In this document: piece after piece, positions 1-8,936 of the stretch
Layout of the letters: each line of letters starts with the position of its first letter
How positions within the stretch are numbered: the first letter of the stretch is position 1
Assembly (NCBI RefSeq): GCF_013366925.1
Contig: NZ_JAALDK010000001.1
Location: forward strand, 6,012,001-6,076,000
Source: Paraburkholderia youngii
GTDB lineage: Bacteria > Pseudomonadota > Gammaproteobacteria > Burkholderiales > Burkholderiaceae
Direction: 5' to 3'
DNA length: 64,000 nt
Made by a program: the position numbers and the translations under genes
The notes under the pieces: generated by a model
Databases searched by the model: none
What the model was told of the DNA's origin: nothing
What the model saw: only the letters and a program-made list of their open reading frames with translations

Positions 1-10
1 GAAAAGTCGT

Positions 11-16
11 TATAGT
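11..16 (+). promoter_or_regulatory. -10 element upstream of uvrA
   Basis: TATAGT matches the sigma-70 -10 consensus at 5 of 6 positions. Its -35 element would lie outside the window. A start site near 23 would give uvrA a short leader of about 40 nt if translation begins at 63. Confidence 0.35.
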
Positions 17-62
17 AGCAGGTTTGGCCTCTTTCCCTTTCCGCAGTTCATGGAATAAATCC

Positions 63-2936
63 GTGGAACAAATCCGTATTCGTGGGGCTCGCACCCACAA
101 CCTGAAGAACGTCAATCTCGACCTACCGCGTCACAAGCTCGTCGTTATCACGGGGCTTTCGGGCTCCGGCAAATCGTCGCTGGCGTTCGATACGCTGTAT
201 GCGGAAGGACAGCGGCGCTACGTCGAAAGTCTGTCCGCCTATGCACGGCAGTTCCTGCAACTGATGGAAAAGCCCGACGTCGACCTGATCGAAGGGTTGT
301 CGCCGGCTATCTCGATCGAACAGAAGGCGACCTCGCACAATCCGCGTTCGACGGTCGGCACCGTCACCGAAATCCACGATTATCTGCGTCTGCTGTTCGC
401 GCGCGTCGGCACACCCTACTGCCCCGATCACGAGATTCCGCTCGAAGCGCAAAGCGTGTCTCAGATGGTCGACGCGGCGCTCGCACTGCCTGAAGAAACG
501 CGCGTGATGATCCTCGCGCCAGTCGTCAGCGATCGCAAGGGCGAGCACACGGATCTGTTCGAGGACATGCAGGCGCAAGGCTTCGTGCGCTTTCGCGTGC
601 GCTCGGGAGGCGGCACCGCCAACGAAGGCACCGCGAAAATCTACGAAGTCGACTCGCTGCCGAAGCTGAAGAAAAACGACAAGCACACAATCGACGTCGT
701 GATCGACCGTCTGCGCGTACGTCCCGACATGAAGCAGCGTCTCGCCGAATCGTTCGAAACGGCGCTGCGTCTCGCCGACGGCCGCGCGATCGCGCTCGAA
801 ATGGATACGGACAAGGAGCACCTGTTCAGCTCGAAGTTCGCCTGCCCGATCTGCTCGTATTCGCTGCAGGAACTCGAGCCGCGGCTGTTCTCGTTCAACA
901 ACCCGATGGGTGCGTGCCCCGAATGCGACGGCCTCGGCCAGATCACGTTCTTCGATCCGAAACGGGTGGTCGCGCATCCGTCGCTGTCGCTGGCGGCGGG
1001 CGCGGTGAAGGGCTGGGACCGGCGCAACCAGTTCTATTTCCAGATGCTGCAGAGCCTCGCGGCGTTCTACGACTTCGACATCGACACCGCGTTCGAGGAC
1101 CTGCCGGAGAAAGTCCGCAAGATCCTGCTGTACGGTTCGGGCAAGCAGGAGATTCCGTTCTCGTACATCAACGAGCGCGGCCGCACGTCGGTGCGCGAGC
1201 ACGTGTTCGAAGGGATCATCCCGAATCTGGAGCGGCGCTACCGCGAAACCGATTCGTCCGCGGTACGCGAAGAACTCGCCAAGTATCAGAACAACCAGCC
1301 GTGCCCGGCGTGCGCTGGCACGCGGTTGCGTCGCGAGGCGCGCTTCGTGCGCATCGGCGCCGACAGCGACGCGCGCGGCATCTTCGAGATCAGCGGCTGG
1401 CCGTTGCGCGATGCGCTCGGCTACTTCCAGACGCTGCGCCTCGAGGGCTCGAAGCGCGAGATCGCCGACAAGGTCGTGAAGGAAATCGTCGCGCGTCTGA
1501 TGTTCCTGAACAACGTCGGGCTCGATTACCTGTCGCTCGAACGCAGCGCGGAAACGCTGTCGGGCGGCGAAGCGCAGCGCATTCGCCTCGCCTCGCAAAT
1601 CGGCTCGGGGCTGACCGGCGTAATGTACGTGCTCGACGAACCGTCGATCGGCCTGCATCAGCGCGACAACGACCGCCTGATCTCGACGCTCAAGCATCTG
1701 CGCGATCTCGGCAACTCGGTGATCGTCGTCGAGCACGACGAGGACATGATCCGCATGGCCGACTACGTGGTCGACATGGGCCCGGGCGCCGGCGAACACG
1801 GCGGCATGGTGATCGCAGAGGGCACGCCCAAAGAGATACAGAAGAACGCGGCGTCGCTGACGGGCCAGTACATGTCGGGCGCGCGCACGATCGAATACCC
1901 GGACGAGCGCAAGGAACCCGACGAGCGGCATCTGCGCATCGTCGAGGCGCACGGCAACAATCTGCACAACGTGACGCTCGATCTGCCGGTAGGTTTGCTG
2001 ACCTGCGTGACCGGCGTGTCCGGTTCGGGCAAGTCGACGCTGATCAACGACACACTGTACCAGGCGGTCGCGCATCATCTGTACGGCTCGGCCACGGAGC
2101 CGGCGCCGTACGAGTCGATCGAGGGCCTCGAACATTTCGACAAGGTGATCAACGTCGACCAGTCGCCGATCGGGCGCACGCCGCGCTCGAATCCGGCGAC
2201 CTACACTGGCCTGTTCACGCCGATCCGCGAGCTGTTCGCGGGCGTGCCGGCCGCCAAGGAGCGCGGCTACGATCCGGGCCGCTTCTCGTTCAACGTGAAG
2301 GGCGGGCGCTGCGAATCGTGCCAGGGCGACGGTGTGCTGAAGGTCGAAATGCACTTCCTGCCCGATGTGTACGTGCCGTGCGACGTGTGCCACGGCAAGC
2401 GCTACAACCGCGAAACACTCGACATCCAGTACAAAGGCAGCAACATCAGCGAAGTGCTCGACATGACGGTCGAGCACGCGTATGAGTTCTTCAAGGCCGT
2501 GCCGGTCGTCGCGCGCAAGCTGAAAACCTTGCTGGACGTGGGTCTAGGCTATATCCGCCTGGGTCAGTCGGCGACCACGCTATCGGGCGGCGAGGCGCAG
2601 CGTGTGAAACTATCGCTGGAACTGAGCAAGCGCGATACCGGTCGCACGCTATACATCCTTGACGAACCGACCACCGGCCTGCACTTTCACGATATCGCGC
2701 TGTTGCTGGAAGTCATACACCGGTTACGTGACCAGGGTAATACCGTCGTGATCATCGAACATAATCTCGATGTAATCAAAACTGCGGACTGGGTCATCGA
2801 TCTTGGCCCCGAAGGCGGCGCCGGCGGCGGGCAGATCATCGCCCAGGGCACGCCTGAGCAGATCGCGAAGTCGAAGGCCAGTTTTACCGGACAATATCTG
2901 GCGCCGCTGCTCAAGCGCGCCGCCAGCACAAAATAA
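63..2936 (+). CDS. uvrA: Excinuclease ABC subunit A (UvrA)
   Basis: The DNA damage-sensing ATPase of the UvrABC nucleotide excision repair complex, cytoplasmic, 957 aa from the chosen GTG. Two ABC ATPase modules are visible: Walker [10 protein letters not shown] near the N-terminus and GVSGSGKST in the second half, each with an LSGGEAQR signature. Zinc-finger pairs CPIC/CPEC and CESC/CDVC are present. GTG at 63 is preferred because family proteins begin at this M/V-EQIRIRG stretch; a TTG at 24 would add 13 unlikely residues. An ATG at 50 is out of frame and hits TAA after one codon, within a small tandem duplication. A permease gene follows after 35 nt. The family assignment is certain; only the start is debatable. 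Confidence 0.97.
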   Translation: MEQIRIRGARTHNLKNVNLDLPRHKLVVITGLSGSGKSSLAFDTLYAEGQRRYVESLSAYARQFLQLMEKPDVDLIEGLSPAISIEQKATSHNPRSTVGTVTEIHDYLRLLFARVGTPYCPDHEIPLEAQSVSQMVDAALALPEETRVMILAPVVSDRKGEHTDLFEDMQAQGFVRFRVRSGGGTANEGTAKIYEVDSLPKLKKNDKHTIDVVIDRLRVRPDMKQRLAESFETALRLADGRAIALEMDTDKEHLFSSKFACPICSYSLQELEPRLFSFNNPMGACPECDGLGQITFFDPKRVVAHPSLSLAAGAVKGWDRRNQFYFQMLQSLAAFYDFDIDTAFEDLPEKVRKILLYGSGKQEIPFSYINERGRTSVREHVFEGIIPNLERRYRETDSSAVREELAKYQNNQPCPACAGTRLRREARFVRIGADSDARGIFEISGWPLRDALGYFQTLRLEGSKREIADKVVKEIVARLMFLNNVGLDYLSLERSAETLSGGEAQRIRLASQIGSGLTGVMYVLDEPSIGLHQRDNDRLISTLKHLRDLGNSVIVVEHDEDMIRMADYVVDMGPGAGEHGGMVIAEGTPKEIQKNAASLTGQYMSGARTIEYPDERKEPDERHLRIVEAHGNNLHNVTLDLPVGLLTCVTGVSGSGKSTLINDTLYQAVAHHLYGSATEPAPYESIEGLEHFDKVINVDQSPIGRTPRSNPATYTGLFTPIRELFAGVPAAKERGYDPGRFSFNVKGGRCESCQGDGVLKVEMHFLPDVYVPCDVCHGKRYNRETLDIQYKGSNISEVLDMTVEHAYEFFKAVPVVARKLKTLLDVGLGYIRLGQSATTLSGGEAQRVKLSLELSKRDTGRTLYILDEPTTGLHFHDIALLLEVIHRLRDQGNTVVIIEHNLDVIKTADWVIDLGPEGGAGGGQIIAQGTPEQIAKSKASFTGQYLAPLLKRAASTK

Positions 2937-2971
2937 CGCTGCACTATCGAGGTTTGGAGACGGGATAAGCC

Positions 2972-4057
2972 ATGACCAAGCGTAATCAGGCGCGCGAAGA
3001 AGATCGGGTGCAGGACCTGCGCCCGCGCCCGGTCAGGCTGACCAGCGACATGAGTCTGCCGAAGCTGTCGGCGGTCGAGATCGGCAGCTACGTCGTGATG
3101 CTGTTCGGCATGTGGGCGGTCATCGAACTGAAGCTGCTCGGCGCGCTGCTCGCCGGGCTGCTGGTGTTTCAGCTCGTGCAAATGATCGCGCCGCGCATCG
3201 AGCGCCACATGTCGAGCAGGCGGGCACGCTGGCTCGCGGTGGTGCTCCTGTCGACGGTGATCGTCGGCGCGCTGACGGGGCTCACGCTCGGCATCATCTC
3301 GCATTTCGAGAACGACGTGCCCAGCGTGCAGGCGCTGCTCGATCAGGCCATGCAACTGATCGACCAGGCGCGCGGCAGGATTCCGCAGTTCGTCGCGAAC
3401 TATCTGCCGGTCGACACCGAACAGATGAAGACGAAGGCCGCGGAACTGATGCACACGCACGCGAACATGCTGCAGCAAAGCGGCACGACCGCCGCGCGCG
3501 CGTTCACTCACGTGCTGATCGGCATGATCATCGGCGCGATCATCGCGGTCGGCGCGCAGAAGCATATGCAGCGGCTGCCGCTGTCCACGGCGTTTGTCAC
3601 GCGCGTCACGCGTTTTGCCGAAGCGTTTCGCCGCATCGTGTTCGCGCAGGTGAAGATTTCCGCGCTCAACGCGGTATTCACAGCGATCTTCCTGCTCGTG
3701 ATCCTGCCGACCTTCCACGACCGGCTGCCGCTGTCAAAAACGCTCGTGCTCGTCACGTTCATCGTGGGTCTGCTGCCGGTGATCGGCAATCTGATCTCGA
3801 ACACGATCATCGTCGCGGTCGCGCTGTCGGTCAGTTTTCCGGCGGCGATCATGTCGCTCGTGTTCCTGATCCTGATTCACAAGCTCGAGTACTTCCTGAA
3901 CGCGCGGATCGTCGGCGGGCAAATCGAGGCGCGCGCGTGGGAACTGCTGATCGCGATGCTGGTGATGGAAGCAGCGTTCGGTATCGCCGGGGTCATTGCG
4001 GCACCGATTTTTTATGCGTACATCAAGCGTGAGCTGATTTATTTGCGGTTGGTGTGA
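2972..4057 (+). CDS. AI-2E (PerM/TqsA) family transporter
   Basis: A polytopic inner-membrane protein of 361 aa from the AI-2E transporter family. After a charged N-terminal tail of about 30 residues come clustered hydrophobic segments (about residues 35-75 and 85-110), a long soluble stretch with amphipathic helices (about 115-180), and then a block of membrane helices to the C-terminus. This is the usual layout of the family. Members have been linked to export of autoinducer-2 or to Na+/H+ exchange, so the substrate cannot be read from sequence. It lies 35 nt after uvrA and may be cotranscribed; a clear terminator follows. An internal ATG at 3050 is an alternative start. Confidence 0.85.
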   Translation: MTKRNQAREEDRVQDLRPRPVRLTSDMSLPKLSAVEIGSYVVMLFGMWAVIELKLLGALLAGLLVFQLVQMIAPRIERHMSSRRARWLAVVLLSTVIVGALTGLTLGIISHFENDVPSVQALLDQAMQLIDQARGRIPQFVANYLPVDTEQMKTKAAELMHTHANMLQQSGTTAARAFTHVLIGMIIGAIIAVGAQKHMQRLPLSTAFVTRVTRFAEAFRRIVFAQVKISALNAVFTAIFLLVILPTFHDRLPLSKTLVLVTFIVGLLPVIGNLISNTIIVAVALSVSFPAAIMSLVFLILIHKLEYFLNARIVGGQIEARAWELLIAMLVMEAAFGIAGVIAAPIFYAYIKRELIYLRLV

Positions 4058-4142
4058 GCGGGGCTGGGTTGGCCTTCAAAGTCAGCGCTCACTAGCGCTC
4101 ATCGGCCTGCACGCCCGGCAGTCCACGCAGGCGACGGAAGCG

Positions 4143-4171
4143 AAAGCGGCACTTCGGCGCCGCTTTTTTTT
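4143..4171 (+). terminator. Rho-independent terminator after the AI-2E transporter gene
   Basis: The stem AAAGCGGC/GCCGCTTT has an 8-nt loop and runs straight into a run of T residues. It closes the uvrA-permease unit. Confidence 0.85.
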
Positions 4172-4216
4172 ATGCTTCCCGCGACGCGGCACCGTCGCCT
4201 GCTGCTGACAGAAAAC

Positions 4217-4266
4217 TTGCAGCCGAACGCGCCGCCCCCTAAGATGCGAACAATTCCTATTTACGC
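4217..4266 (+). promoter_or_regulatory. Candidate promoter with Fur-box-like sequence upstream of the PepSY gene
   Basis: TTGCAG (4217-4222) and TAAGAT (4240-4245) are separated by 17 nt. From about 4243 the sequence is AT-rich (GATGCGAACAATTCCTATTT) and partly resembles a Fur operator, with about half of the 19 consensus positions matching. The promoter is plausible; the Fur site is a weak inference supported by the iron-linked PepSY family downstream. Confidence 0.35.
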
Positions 4267-4325
4267 TCAGTCCGCATCGTGACGTTTCAGCTGATTTCCC
4301 GCCCGCGATTCCGCCCGGCTCGCGC

Positions 4326-5552
4326 ATGAGACGCCAGCTTGTCCGCCTGCACCGCTGGTTCGGCGTCGCGACTGCACTGTTTCTGTTCGTCGCGGGACTT
4401 ACCGGTGCGATCATCGCGTGGGAGCACCCGCTGGATGCCGCGCTGAATCCGTCGTTCTACCTGGCTCGCACGGCTGGGCCGACGCTGCCCGGCCTCGAAC
4501 TGGCGAATCGCGTCGAAGCCGCCGATCCGCGTCTTCGGGTGACCTATTTACCGCTCGAGGTCGAACCGGGTCACGCGCTGCAAATGATGGTGCTGCCGCG
4601 CACGGACCCGGCGACGAAGCAGCCCTATCCGCTCGACTTCAACCAGATCGCCGTCGATCCCGTGACCGGCGAGATCCAGGGACGCCGCGAATGGGGCGCC
4701 GTGTCGCTCGCGCGGCTGAACCTGATTCCGTTCATCTACAAGCTGCACTACACGCTGCAGCTGCCGTTCACCGGCGGCGTTGACATCGGCACGTGGTTGA
4801 TGGGGATCGTCGGCATCGTGTGGCTGTTCGATAGCGTGATTGCACTGTGCCTGTCGTTTCCGAGCCTGAGGGCCTGGCGCAAGTCGTTCGCGTTCCGCCT
4901 GAAACGCGGCGGCTATGCGCTGACGTTCGATCTGCACCGCTCCGGAGGAATATGGATCTGGGGCCTGCTGGCAATCGTCGCGCTGACGTCGATTTCGATG
5001 AATCTGTCGTCGCAGGTGGTGCGGCCGATCGTGTCACGCCTGTCGACATTGACGCCCGATCCGTTCAGCAACCCCGAAATCCTGCGCGCACCGCAACCGG
5101 GCGATCAGGTGCTGAGCCGCGAGCGCATCGTCGAACTCGCCGGGCAAGCCGGCAAGGAAATGCATGTCGCCGCGCCACCGGGCGGGCTCTACTACGCCGA
5201 ATTCATGCATGCGTATGGCGTCGGCTTCTACACGGCCGGCAACGACCACGGCGACGCCGGACTCGGCAACCCGTGGATGTATTGGGACGCCGCCACCGGC
5301 CAGCGGCTCGCCACGCGGATTCCCGGTCAGGGCACGGCCGGCGATATCTTCCTGCAGATGCAGTATCCGCTGCACTCGGGGCGCATTCTCGGACTCGGCG
5401 GGCGGATTCTGATCAGCGCGGCGGGGGTAGCGGTGGCCGTGCTGAGCGTCACGGGCCTGCTGATCTGGCTGAAGAAGCTGAGCGCGCGACGCCGTTCCGC
5501 GCAAAACGCGAATCTCGGGAAAAGCACGGGCGGCGCGGCAGCGCGTTCGTAA
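4326..5552 (+). CDS. PepSY-associated transmembrane helix protein
   Basis: An inner-membrane protein of 408 aa from the PepSY_TM family. It opens with the typical RRQLVRLHRWFGVATALFLF helix, whose conserved histidine is a likely heme ligand in family members. Two PepSY-like periplasmic stretches, two middle helices (about 155-180 and 215-235) and a C-terminal helix (about 355-380) follow. Relatives occur with siderophore receptors and are thought to act as ferric or siderophore reductases; that role is inference here, since no receptor gene is adjacent. It stands alone, convergent with purU. The start ATG lies just downstream of a possible iron-responsive promoter. Confidence 0.8.
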   Translation: MRRQLVRLHRWFGVATALFLFVAGLTGAIIAWEHPLDAALNPSFYLARTAGPTLPGLELANRVEAADPRLRVTYLPLEVEPGHALQMMVLPRTDPATKQPYPLDFNQIAVDPVTGEIQGRREWGAVSLARLNLIPFIYKLHYTLQLPFTGGVDIGTWLMGIVGIVWLFDSVIALCLSFPSLRAWRKSFAFRLKRGGYALTFDLHRSGGIWIWGLLAIVALTSISMNLSSQVVRPIVSRLSTLTPDPFSNPEILRAPQPGDQVLSRERIVELAGQAGKEMHVAAPPGGLYYAEFMHAYGVGFYTAGNDHGDAGLGNPWMYWDAATGQRLATRIPGQGTAGDIFLQMQYPLHSGRILGLGGRILISAAGVAVAVLSVTGLLIWLKKLSARRRSAQNANLGKSTGGAAARS

Positions 5553-5570
5553 CGCAAGCGGGGAAAGGAC

Positions 5571-5594
5571 CGCGCCGACCTCGAGCGGCGCGGT
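5571..5594. terminator. GC-rich hairpin between convergent PepSY and purU genes
   Basis: The perfect stem CCGCGCCG/CGGCGCGG has an 8-nt loop and sits in the 58-nt gap between the two stop codons. There is no good T-tract on either side, so it is a weak or bidirectional terminator at best. Confidence 0.4.
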
Positions 5595-5610
5595 GTTAGC
5601 GGTGCAATTT

Positions 5611-6480
5611 TTAGCGGAACACCACCGTCTTGCTGCCGTTCAGCACGACACGATGCTCGACGTGCCACTTCACCGCACGCGCGAGCGTCACGCACTCGAC
5701 GTCGCGACCGATCGCCGTCAGTTGTTCCGGTGTCATGCTGTGGTCCACGCGCTCGACTTCCTGCTCGATGATCGGACCTTCGTCGAGATCGGTCGTCACA
5801 TAGTGAGCCGTCGCGCCGATCAGCTTCACGCCGCGGTCGAACGCCTGGTAGTACGGCTTCGCGCCCTTGAAGCTCGGCAGGAACGAGTGATGGATGTTGA
5901 TCGCGCGCCCGGCGAGCGCCTCGCACAGGTTCGGCGACAGAATCTGCATGTAGCGCGCGAGCACCACGAGGTCAGCCTGATGCTCGCTGATCACTTCGAG
6001 CACGCGCGCTTCCTGCGCGGTTTTCGCTTCCGGCGTGCCGCCGAGCAGCGGGAAGTGATGGAACGGGATGTCGTAACTCGCGGCGAGCTGGTAGAACTCC
6101 TTGTGGTTCGAGATGATCGCCGGGATGTCGATGTTCAGCTGACCGGTGCGGTAGCGAAACAGCAGATCGTTCAGGCAGTGGCCGATCTTCGACACCATGA
6201 TCACGACGCGCGGCTTCACGTTCGCGTCGTGCAACTCCCAGCTCATGCCGAACTGCTCGGCGAGTGCCACGAACGACGCGCGCAGCGCGTCGAGGCCCGG
6301 ATCGCCGCCCACCTGTTGAAAATGCACGCGCATGAAGAACTCGCCGGTGCGGCTGTCCCCGAACTGCGCGGAGTCGAGAATATTGCTGCCGCGCTCGAAC
6401 AGAAAGCCCGACACGGCGTGAACGATGCCGGGCCGGTCGGCGCACGACAGTTTGAGGATAAAGCTGTGATCGGTCGACAT
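5611..6480 (-). CDS. purU: Formyltetrahydrofolate deformylase
   Basis: Hydrolyses 10-formyl-THF to formate and THF, balancing one-carbon pools and supplying formate for purine synthesis. The protein is 289 aa. An N-terminal ACT-like domain (about 1-90, beginning SFILKLSCADRPGIVHAV) is followed by a formyltransferase catalytic domain. The INIHHSFLPSF motif carries the catalytic Asn-His pair, with an Asp in the DLDEGPIIEQ segment. ATG at 6480 is chosen over TTG at 6504 because it matches the family start (MSTDHSFIL) and has purine-rich sequence upstream. Monocistronic, or read with the NUDIX gene, which lies upstream on the same strand. Confidence 0.93.
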   Translation of the reverse strand: MSTDHSFILKLSCADRPGIVHAVSGFLFERGSNILDSAQFGDSRTGEFFMRVHFQQVGGDPGLDALRASFVALAEQFGMSWELHDANVKPRVVIMVSKIGHCLNDLLFRYRTGQLNIDIPAIISNHKEFYQLAASYDIPFHHFPLLGGTPEAKTAQEARVLEVISEHQADLVVLARYMQILSPNLCEALAGRAINIHHSFLPSFKGAKPYYQAFDRGVKLIGATAHYVTTDLDEGPIIEQEVERVDHSMTPEQLTAIGRDVECVTLARAVKWHVEHRVVLNGSKTVVFR

Positions 6481-6561
6481 GACCTCGGTGACTCCCTTCT
6501 TCAATGCGTGGTTTGTTTCAGTGGTACTGGCTGCGGGGCGGGCCTGACCGATGAGCCTCGG

Positions 6562-7443
6562 TTAGCCCAGCGGCGGCGGCGCGAACAGCGCGTCGATGCC
6601 CTCGCACGCGTCCTCGTCGATCCAGCGGCGGCGCAGCAGGCAATCGAGCGTCGCGAGGCTGGCGTCGACGGTTAGCGCGCCTTCCTCGATCCAGCGCGCG
6701 ACTTCATCGATGCGCGCGAGCCGGTGTTCGCCCACTTCGCCGTCCTGGTTGCGCGGCGCGAAGTCCGCGGGCAGCGCGAGGTCGTAGATGAAGATCTGCT
6801 CGGCCTGTGTGCCTTCCGGCAGCGATTGCAGCACGTGCGCGGTGCGGCCCGCGACCGCTCCCGCCGCGATCTCCGCTGGAATGCCCGCTTCTTCCCAGCA
6901 CTCCTTGACGATCGTTTCGGCGATACCGAAGCCCCAGCCGATCCCGCCCGCGACGACATTGTCGAGCATGCCGGGGTCGGTGGCCTTCGTGTCGCTGCGG
7001 CGCGCGATCCACAATTGCGGCGCGCCGCCAAAGGGCGCACCGCCAAAGGGCGCTCCGCCATCCGCATATTCTACGACGCCGTTCAGATGCACCGCGTAGG
7101 TCATCGTGCCGAAGAAGCGCGACGCCGCGCGCTCGATATACGCGAGCGGCGGCGCGTCGAACGCATTGCGGATCGCGTAGGTCTCGTTGCGCCAGCCGGG
7201 GATGCGCCCATCGGCGGCGAGCGCGCCGATCACGGAAGCGAGCGCCGCGCTGCGCAGATGGACGGTATCGAAGGTGGCGGAGAGCGTCACGCCGTCGTTC
7301 GCGATCTCAAACACGTCGGGCCAGCGCGCGAGCAGCGGCACGTCGCGCTCGCGAATCCAGCCGACCTGTTCGGCGCAGATCAGAAACGGCCGATGCGCGG
7401 TCGCGTCGAAGCGGCGCGCGGCGGTGATGCAAGGCAAAGTCAT
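6562..7443 (-). CDS. NUDIX hydrolase with DUF4743 N-terminal region
   Basis: A 293-aa protein. The N-terminal half resembles the DUF4743 domain found in front of NUDIX domains of the thiamin pyrophosphokinase-linked type. The NUDIX box is recognisable as GGIGWGFGIAETIVKECWEEAGI-like spacing, with the ECWEEAG core and a Lys in place of the usual Arg. It probably hydrolyses a nucleoside diphosphate derivative; the substrate is unknown. A short GGAPF repeat interrupts the middle of the protein. ATG at 7443 has GGAG 8 nt upstream. A longer open frame reaching 8496 runs through the lysE and apt genes and is not real. Confidence 0.85.
   Translation of the reverse strand: MTLPCITAARRFDATAHRPFLICAEQVGWIRERDVPLLARWPDVFEIANDGVTLSATFDTVHLRSAALASVIGALAADGRIPGWRNETYAIRNAFDAPPLAYIERAASRFFGTMTYAVHLNGVVEYADGGAPFGGAPFGGAPQLWIARRSDTKATDPGMLDNVVAGGIGWGFGIAETIVKECWEEAGIPAEIAAGAVAGRTAHVLQSLPEGTQAEQIFIYDLALPADFAPRNQDGEVGEHRLARIDEVARWIEEGALTVDASLATLDCLLRRRWIDEDACEGIDALFAPPPLG
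7022..7060. repeat. 15-bp tandem minisatellite within the NUDIX gene
   Basis: Two and a half copies of a 15-bp unit built on GCGCACCGCCAAAGG encode GGAPF-GGAPF-GGAP in the protein. Copy-number change would stay in frame because the unit is 15 bp. Confidence 0.75.
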
Positions 7444-7514
7444 CGAAAACTCCAAACTGTCCGCCGTCGTGGCGAACCTGGCAAAGCGGAAGCGGACGGG
7501 TTGCGTGACGCGCG

Positions 7515-8129
7515 TCAGTCGCGCAGTGCGACGCGAATCCCGATCGCGATGAACGTCGCGCCGGCCACGCGATCGAGCCACAGGCCGACACGCGGCCGCC
7601 GTCTGAGCCAGCTGCCGATGATCCCCGCGCACACGCCGAACAGCGAAAACACTACGACGGTCTGCAGCATGAACAGCGCGCCGAGCTCGAGCATCTGCAC
7701 GGTCACGCTCTGCGCGCCGCCGGGCTGCACGAACTGCGGCAGAAACACGACGAAGAACAGCGTGACCTTCGGATTCATCAGATTGCCGAGCACGCTCTGG
7801 CGAAAGACAGCCGAAAGCGGCTGCGGCGCACGCTCGTGCGCGGTCGCGAGCCCCTGACTGCGCAGCGCCTTGATACCGATCCACACCAGATACGCGGCGC
7901 CGGCGAGCTTGATCGCTTCGAACGCGAGCGGCGACGAACGCAGCAGCGCGGCGACGCCGAGCGCCGCGAGCGTCGTATGAAACGTGATGCCGGCGGCAAA
8001 GCCGAGCGCGGCGACGAGGCCGGCCGCGCGGCCCTGCGAGATGCCGCGCGCGAGCACCTGCAGATTGTCCGGGCCGGGCGCCACGGTGATCGCAATCGAA
8101 GTGGCGAGAAACAGCAGGAAATTGGGCAT
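7515..8129 (-). CDS. LysE family amino-acid exporter
   Basis: A small inner-membrane exporter of 204 aa from the LysE/RhtB family. The N-terminus (FLLFLATSIAITVAPGPDNLQVLARGI) holds the family's first helix and the PGPD motif. Hydrophobic segments follow at about 38-60, 70-88, 112-135, 145-170 and 180-200. Substrates in the family are basic or neutral amino acids such as lysine, homoserine and threonine; the specific one cannot be told. It lies between apt and the NUDIX gene on the same strand, 71 nt before the latter. Confidence 0.9.
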   Translation of the reverse strand: MPNFLLFLATSIAITVAPGPDNLQVLARGISQGRAAGLVAALGFAAGITFHTTLAALGVAALLRSSPLAFEAIKLAGAAYLVWIGIKALRSQGLATAHERAPQPLSAVFRQSVLGNLMNPKVTLFFVVFLPQFVQPGGAQSVTVQMLELGALFMLQTVVVFSLFGVCAGIIGSWLRRRPRVGLWLDRVAGATFIAIGIRVALRD

Positions 8130-8247
8130 CGTGGTGGTCTTCTGGGTTGGGCGGCTGGTGAGCCCTGGCGGTGAGCCATGTCGTTGAACCCGGTTGGCCT
8201 TGTGCAGCCAACGGAGCCTGTGCGACTTTAACTGCTGGTACGGCGAG

Positions 8248-8289
8248 AAACCCGACCGTCACGGCGCACGCCGTAACGGCCTCCGGGTT
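8248..8289 (-). terminator. Imperfect hairpin terminator downstream of apt
   Basis: Read on the minus strand, an AACCCG...CGGGTTT outer stem encloses a long GCCGTTACGGC/GCCGTGACGGT stem immediately after the apt stop codon. The T-tract is short (GGGTTTCTC), so termination may be partial with some readthrough into lysE. Confidence 0.5.
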
Positions 8290-8855
8290 CAGTGACCGCC
8301 GAAACTCGTCACTGTATAGAGCGCAAGACCGCCCTCGCACAGCAGCTTCGAACCGCCCAGGTCCGGCAGATCGACGATCGCCGCGCCTTCCACGACGACC
8401 GCGCCGAGCCGCTCGAGCAGCAGCTTGCCGGCCATCATCGTGCCGCCGGTCGCGATCAGGTCGTCGATGATCACGACGCGATCGCCCGGCTCGCACGCAT
8501 CCTCGTGAATCTCGACTGTCGCGGTGCCGTATTCCAGTTCATACGATTGCGAGATCCGCTTGTACGGCAGCTTGCCCGCCTTGCGAATCGGGATGAAGCC
8601 GACACTCAGCTCGTGCGCGACGATCGGCCCGATGATGAAGCCGCGCGCATCGAGCCCGGCGATGTAATCGAGCTTCGCATCGATATAGCGCTGCACGAAC
8701 AGGTCGATCAGCACGCGCAGCGACTTCGGCTCGCGCAGGAGCGGCGTGATGTCGCGGAACTGCACGCCCGGCTGCGGCCAGTCGGGCACCGTGCGAATGT
8801 GACTTCTGATGTACTCGGCCGCATCGAGCGGCGCGCTCGCGAGCGCGTTGGACAT
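8289..8855 (-). CDS. apt: Adenine phosphoribosyltransferase
   Basis: Purine salvage enzyme: adenine + PRPP gives AMP + PPi. It is 188 aa and cytoplasmic. The PRPP-binding motif [14 protein letters not shown] is intact at about 125-138, and the N-terminal [21 protein letters not shown] segment is the usual type-I Apt start. It is the first of a minus-strand pair with lysE and follows the kefB/C gene by about 80 nt. PRPP used here is made by prs at 26.3 kb. Confidence 0.96.
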   Translation of the reverse strand: MSNALASAPLDAAEYIRSHIRTVPDWPQPGVQFRDITPLLREPKSLRVLIDLFVQRYIDAKLDYIAGLDARGFIIGPIVAHELSVGFIPIRKAGKLPYKRISQSYELEYGTATVEIHEDACEPGDRVVIIDDLIATGGTMMAGKLLLERLGAVVVEGAAIVDLPDLGGSKLLCEGGLALYTVTSFGGH

Positions 8856-8868
8856 GATGTCTCCGGAG

Positions 8869-8884
8869 GGACCTCGACAGGTCC
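8869..8884. other. Short intercistronic hairpin between kef and apt
   Basis: The perfect GGACCT/AGGTCC stem has a 4-nt loop and lies just upstream of the apt start codon. It has no T-tract. It may be an RNA-processing or stability element; this is inference. Confidence 0.3.
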
Positions 8885-8936
8885 GGTGAAATGCTTGAAT
8901 TAGCGTCGCCCGCCAGAACGGGCCAGGTTCACGGGT

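Noticed and set aside
123..2477. 784-codon open frame on the minus strand opposite uvrA
   Set aside because: It is a GC-rich shadow of the uvrA gene: its composition is Arg/Ala/His-rich with no domain pattern, while the plus strand encodes a clear UvrA.
914..2485. 523-codon plus-strand frame inside uvrA
   Set aside because: An out-of-frame, Arg-rich shadow; uvrA occupies the same strand in another frame.
7444..8496. Extension of the NUDIX gene to a 644-codon protein
   Set aside because: The added part runs across the lysE and apt genes in a wrong frame; an ATG with a ribosome-binding site at 7443 gives the proper protein.
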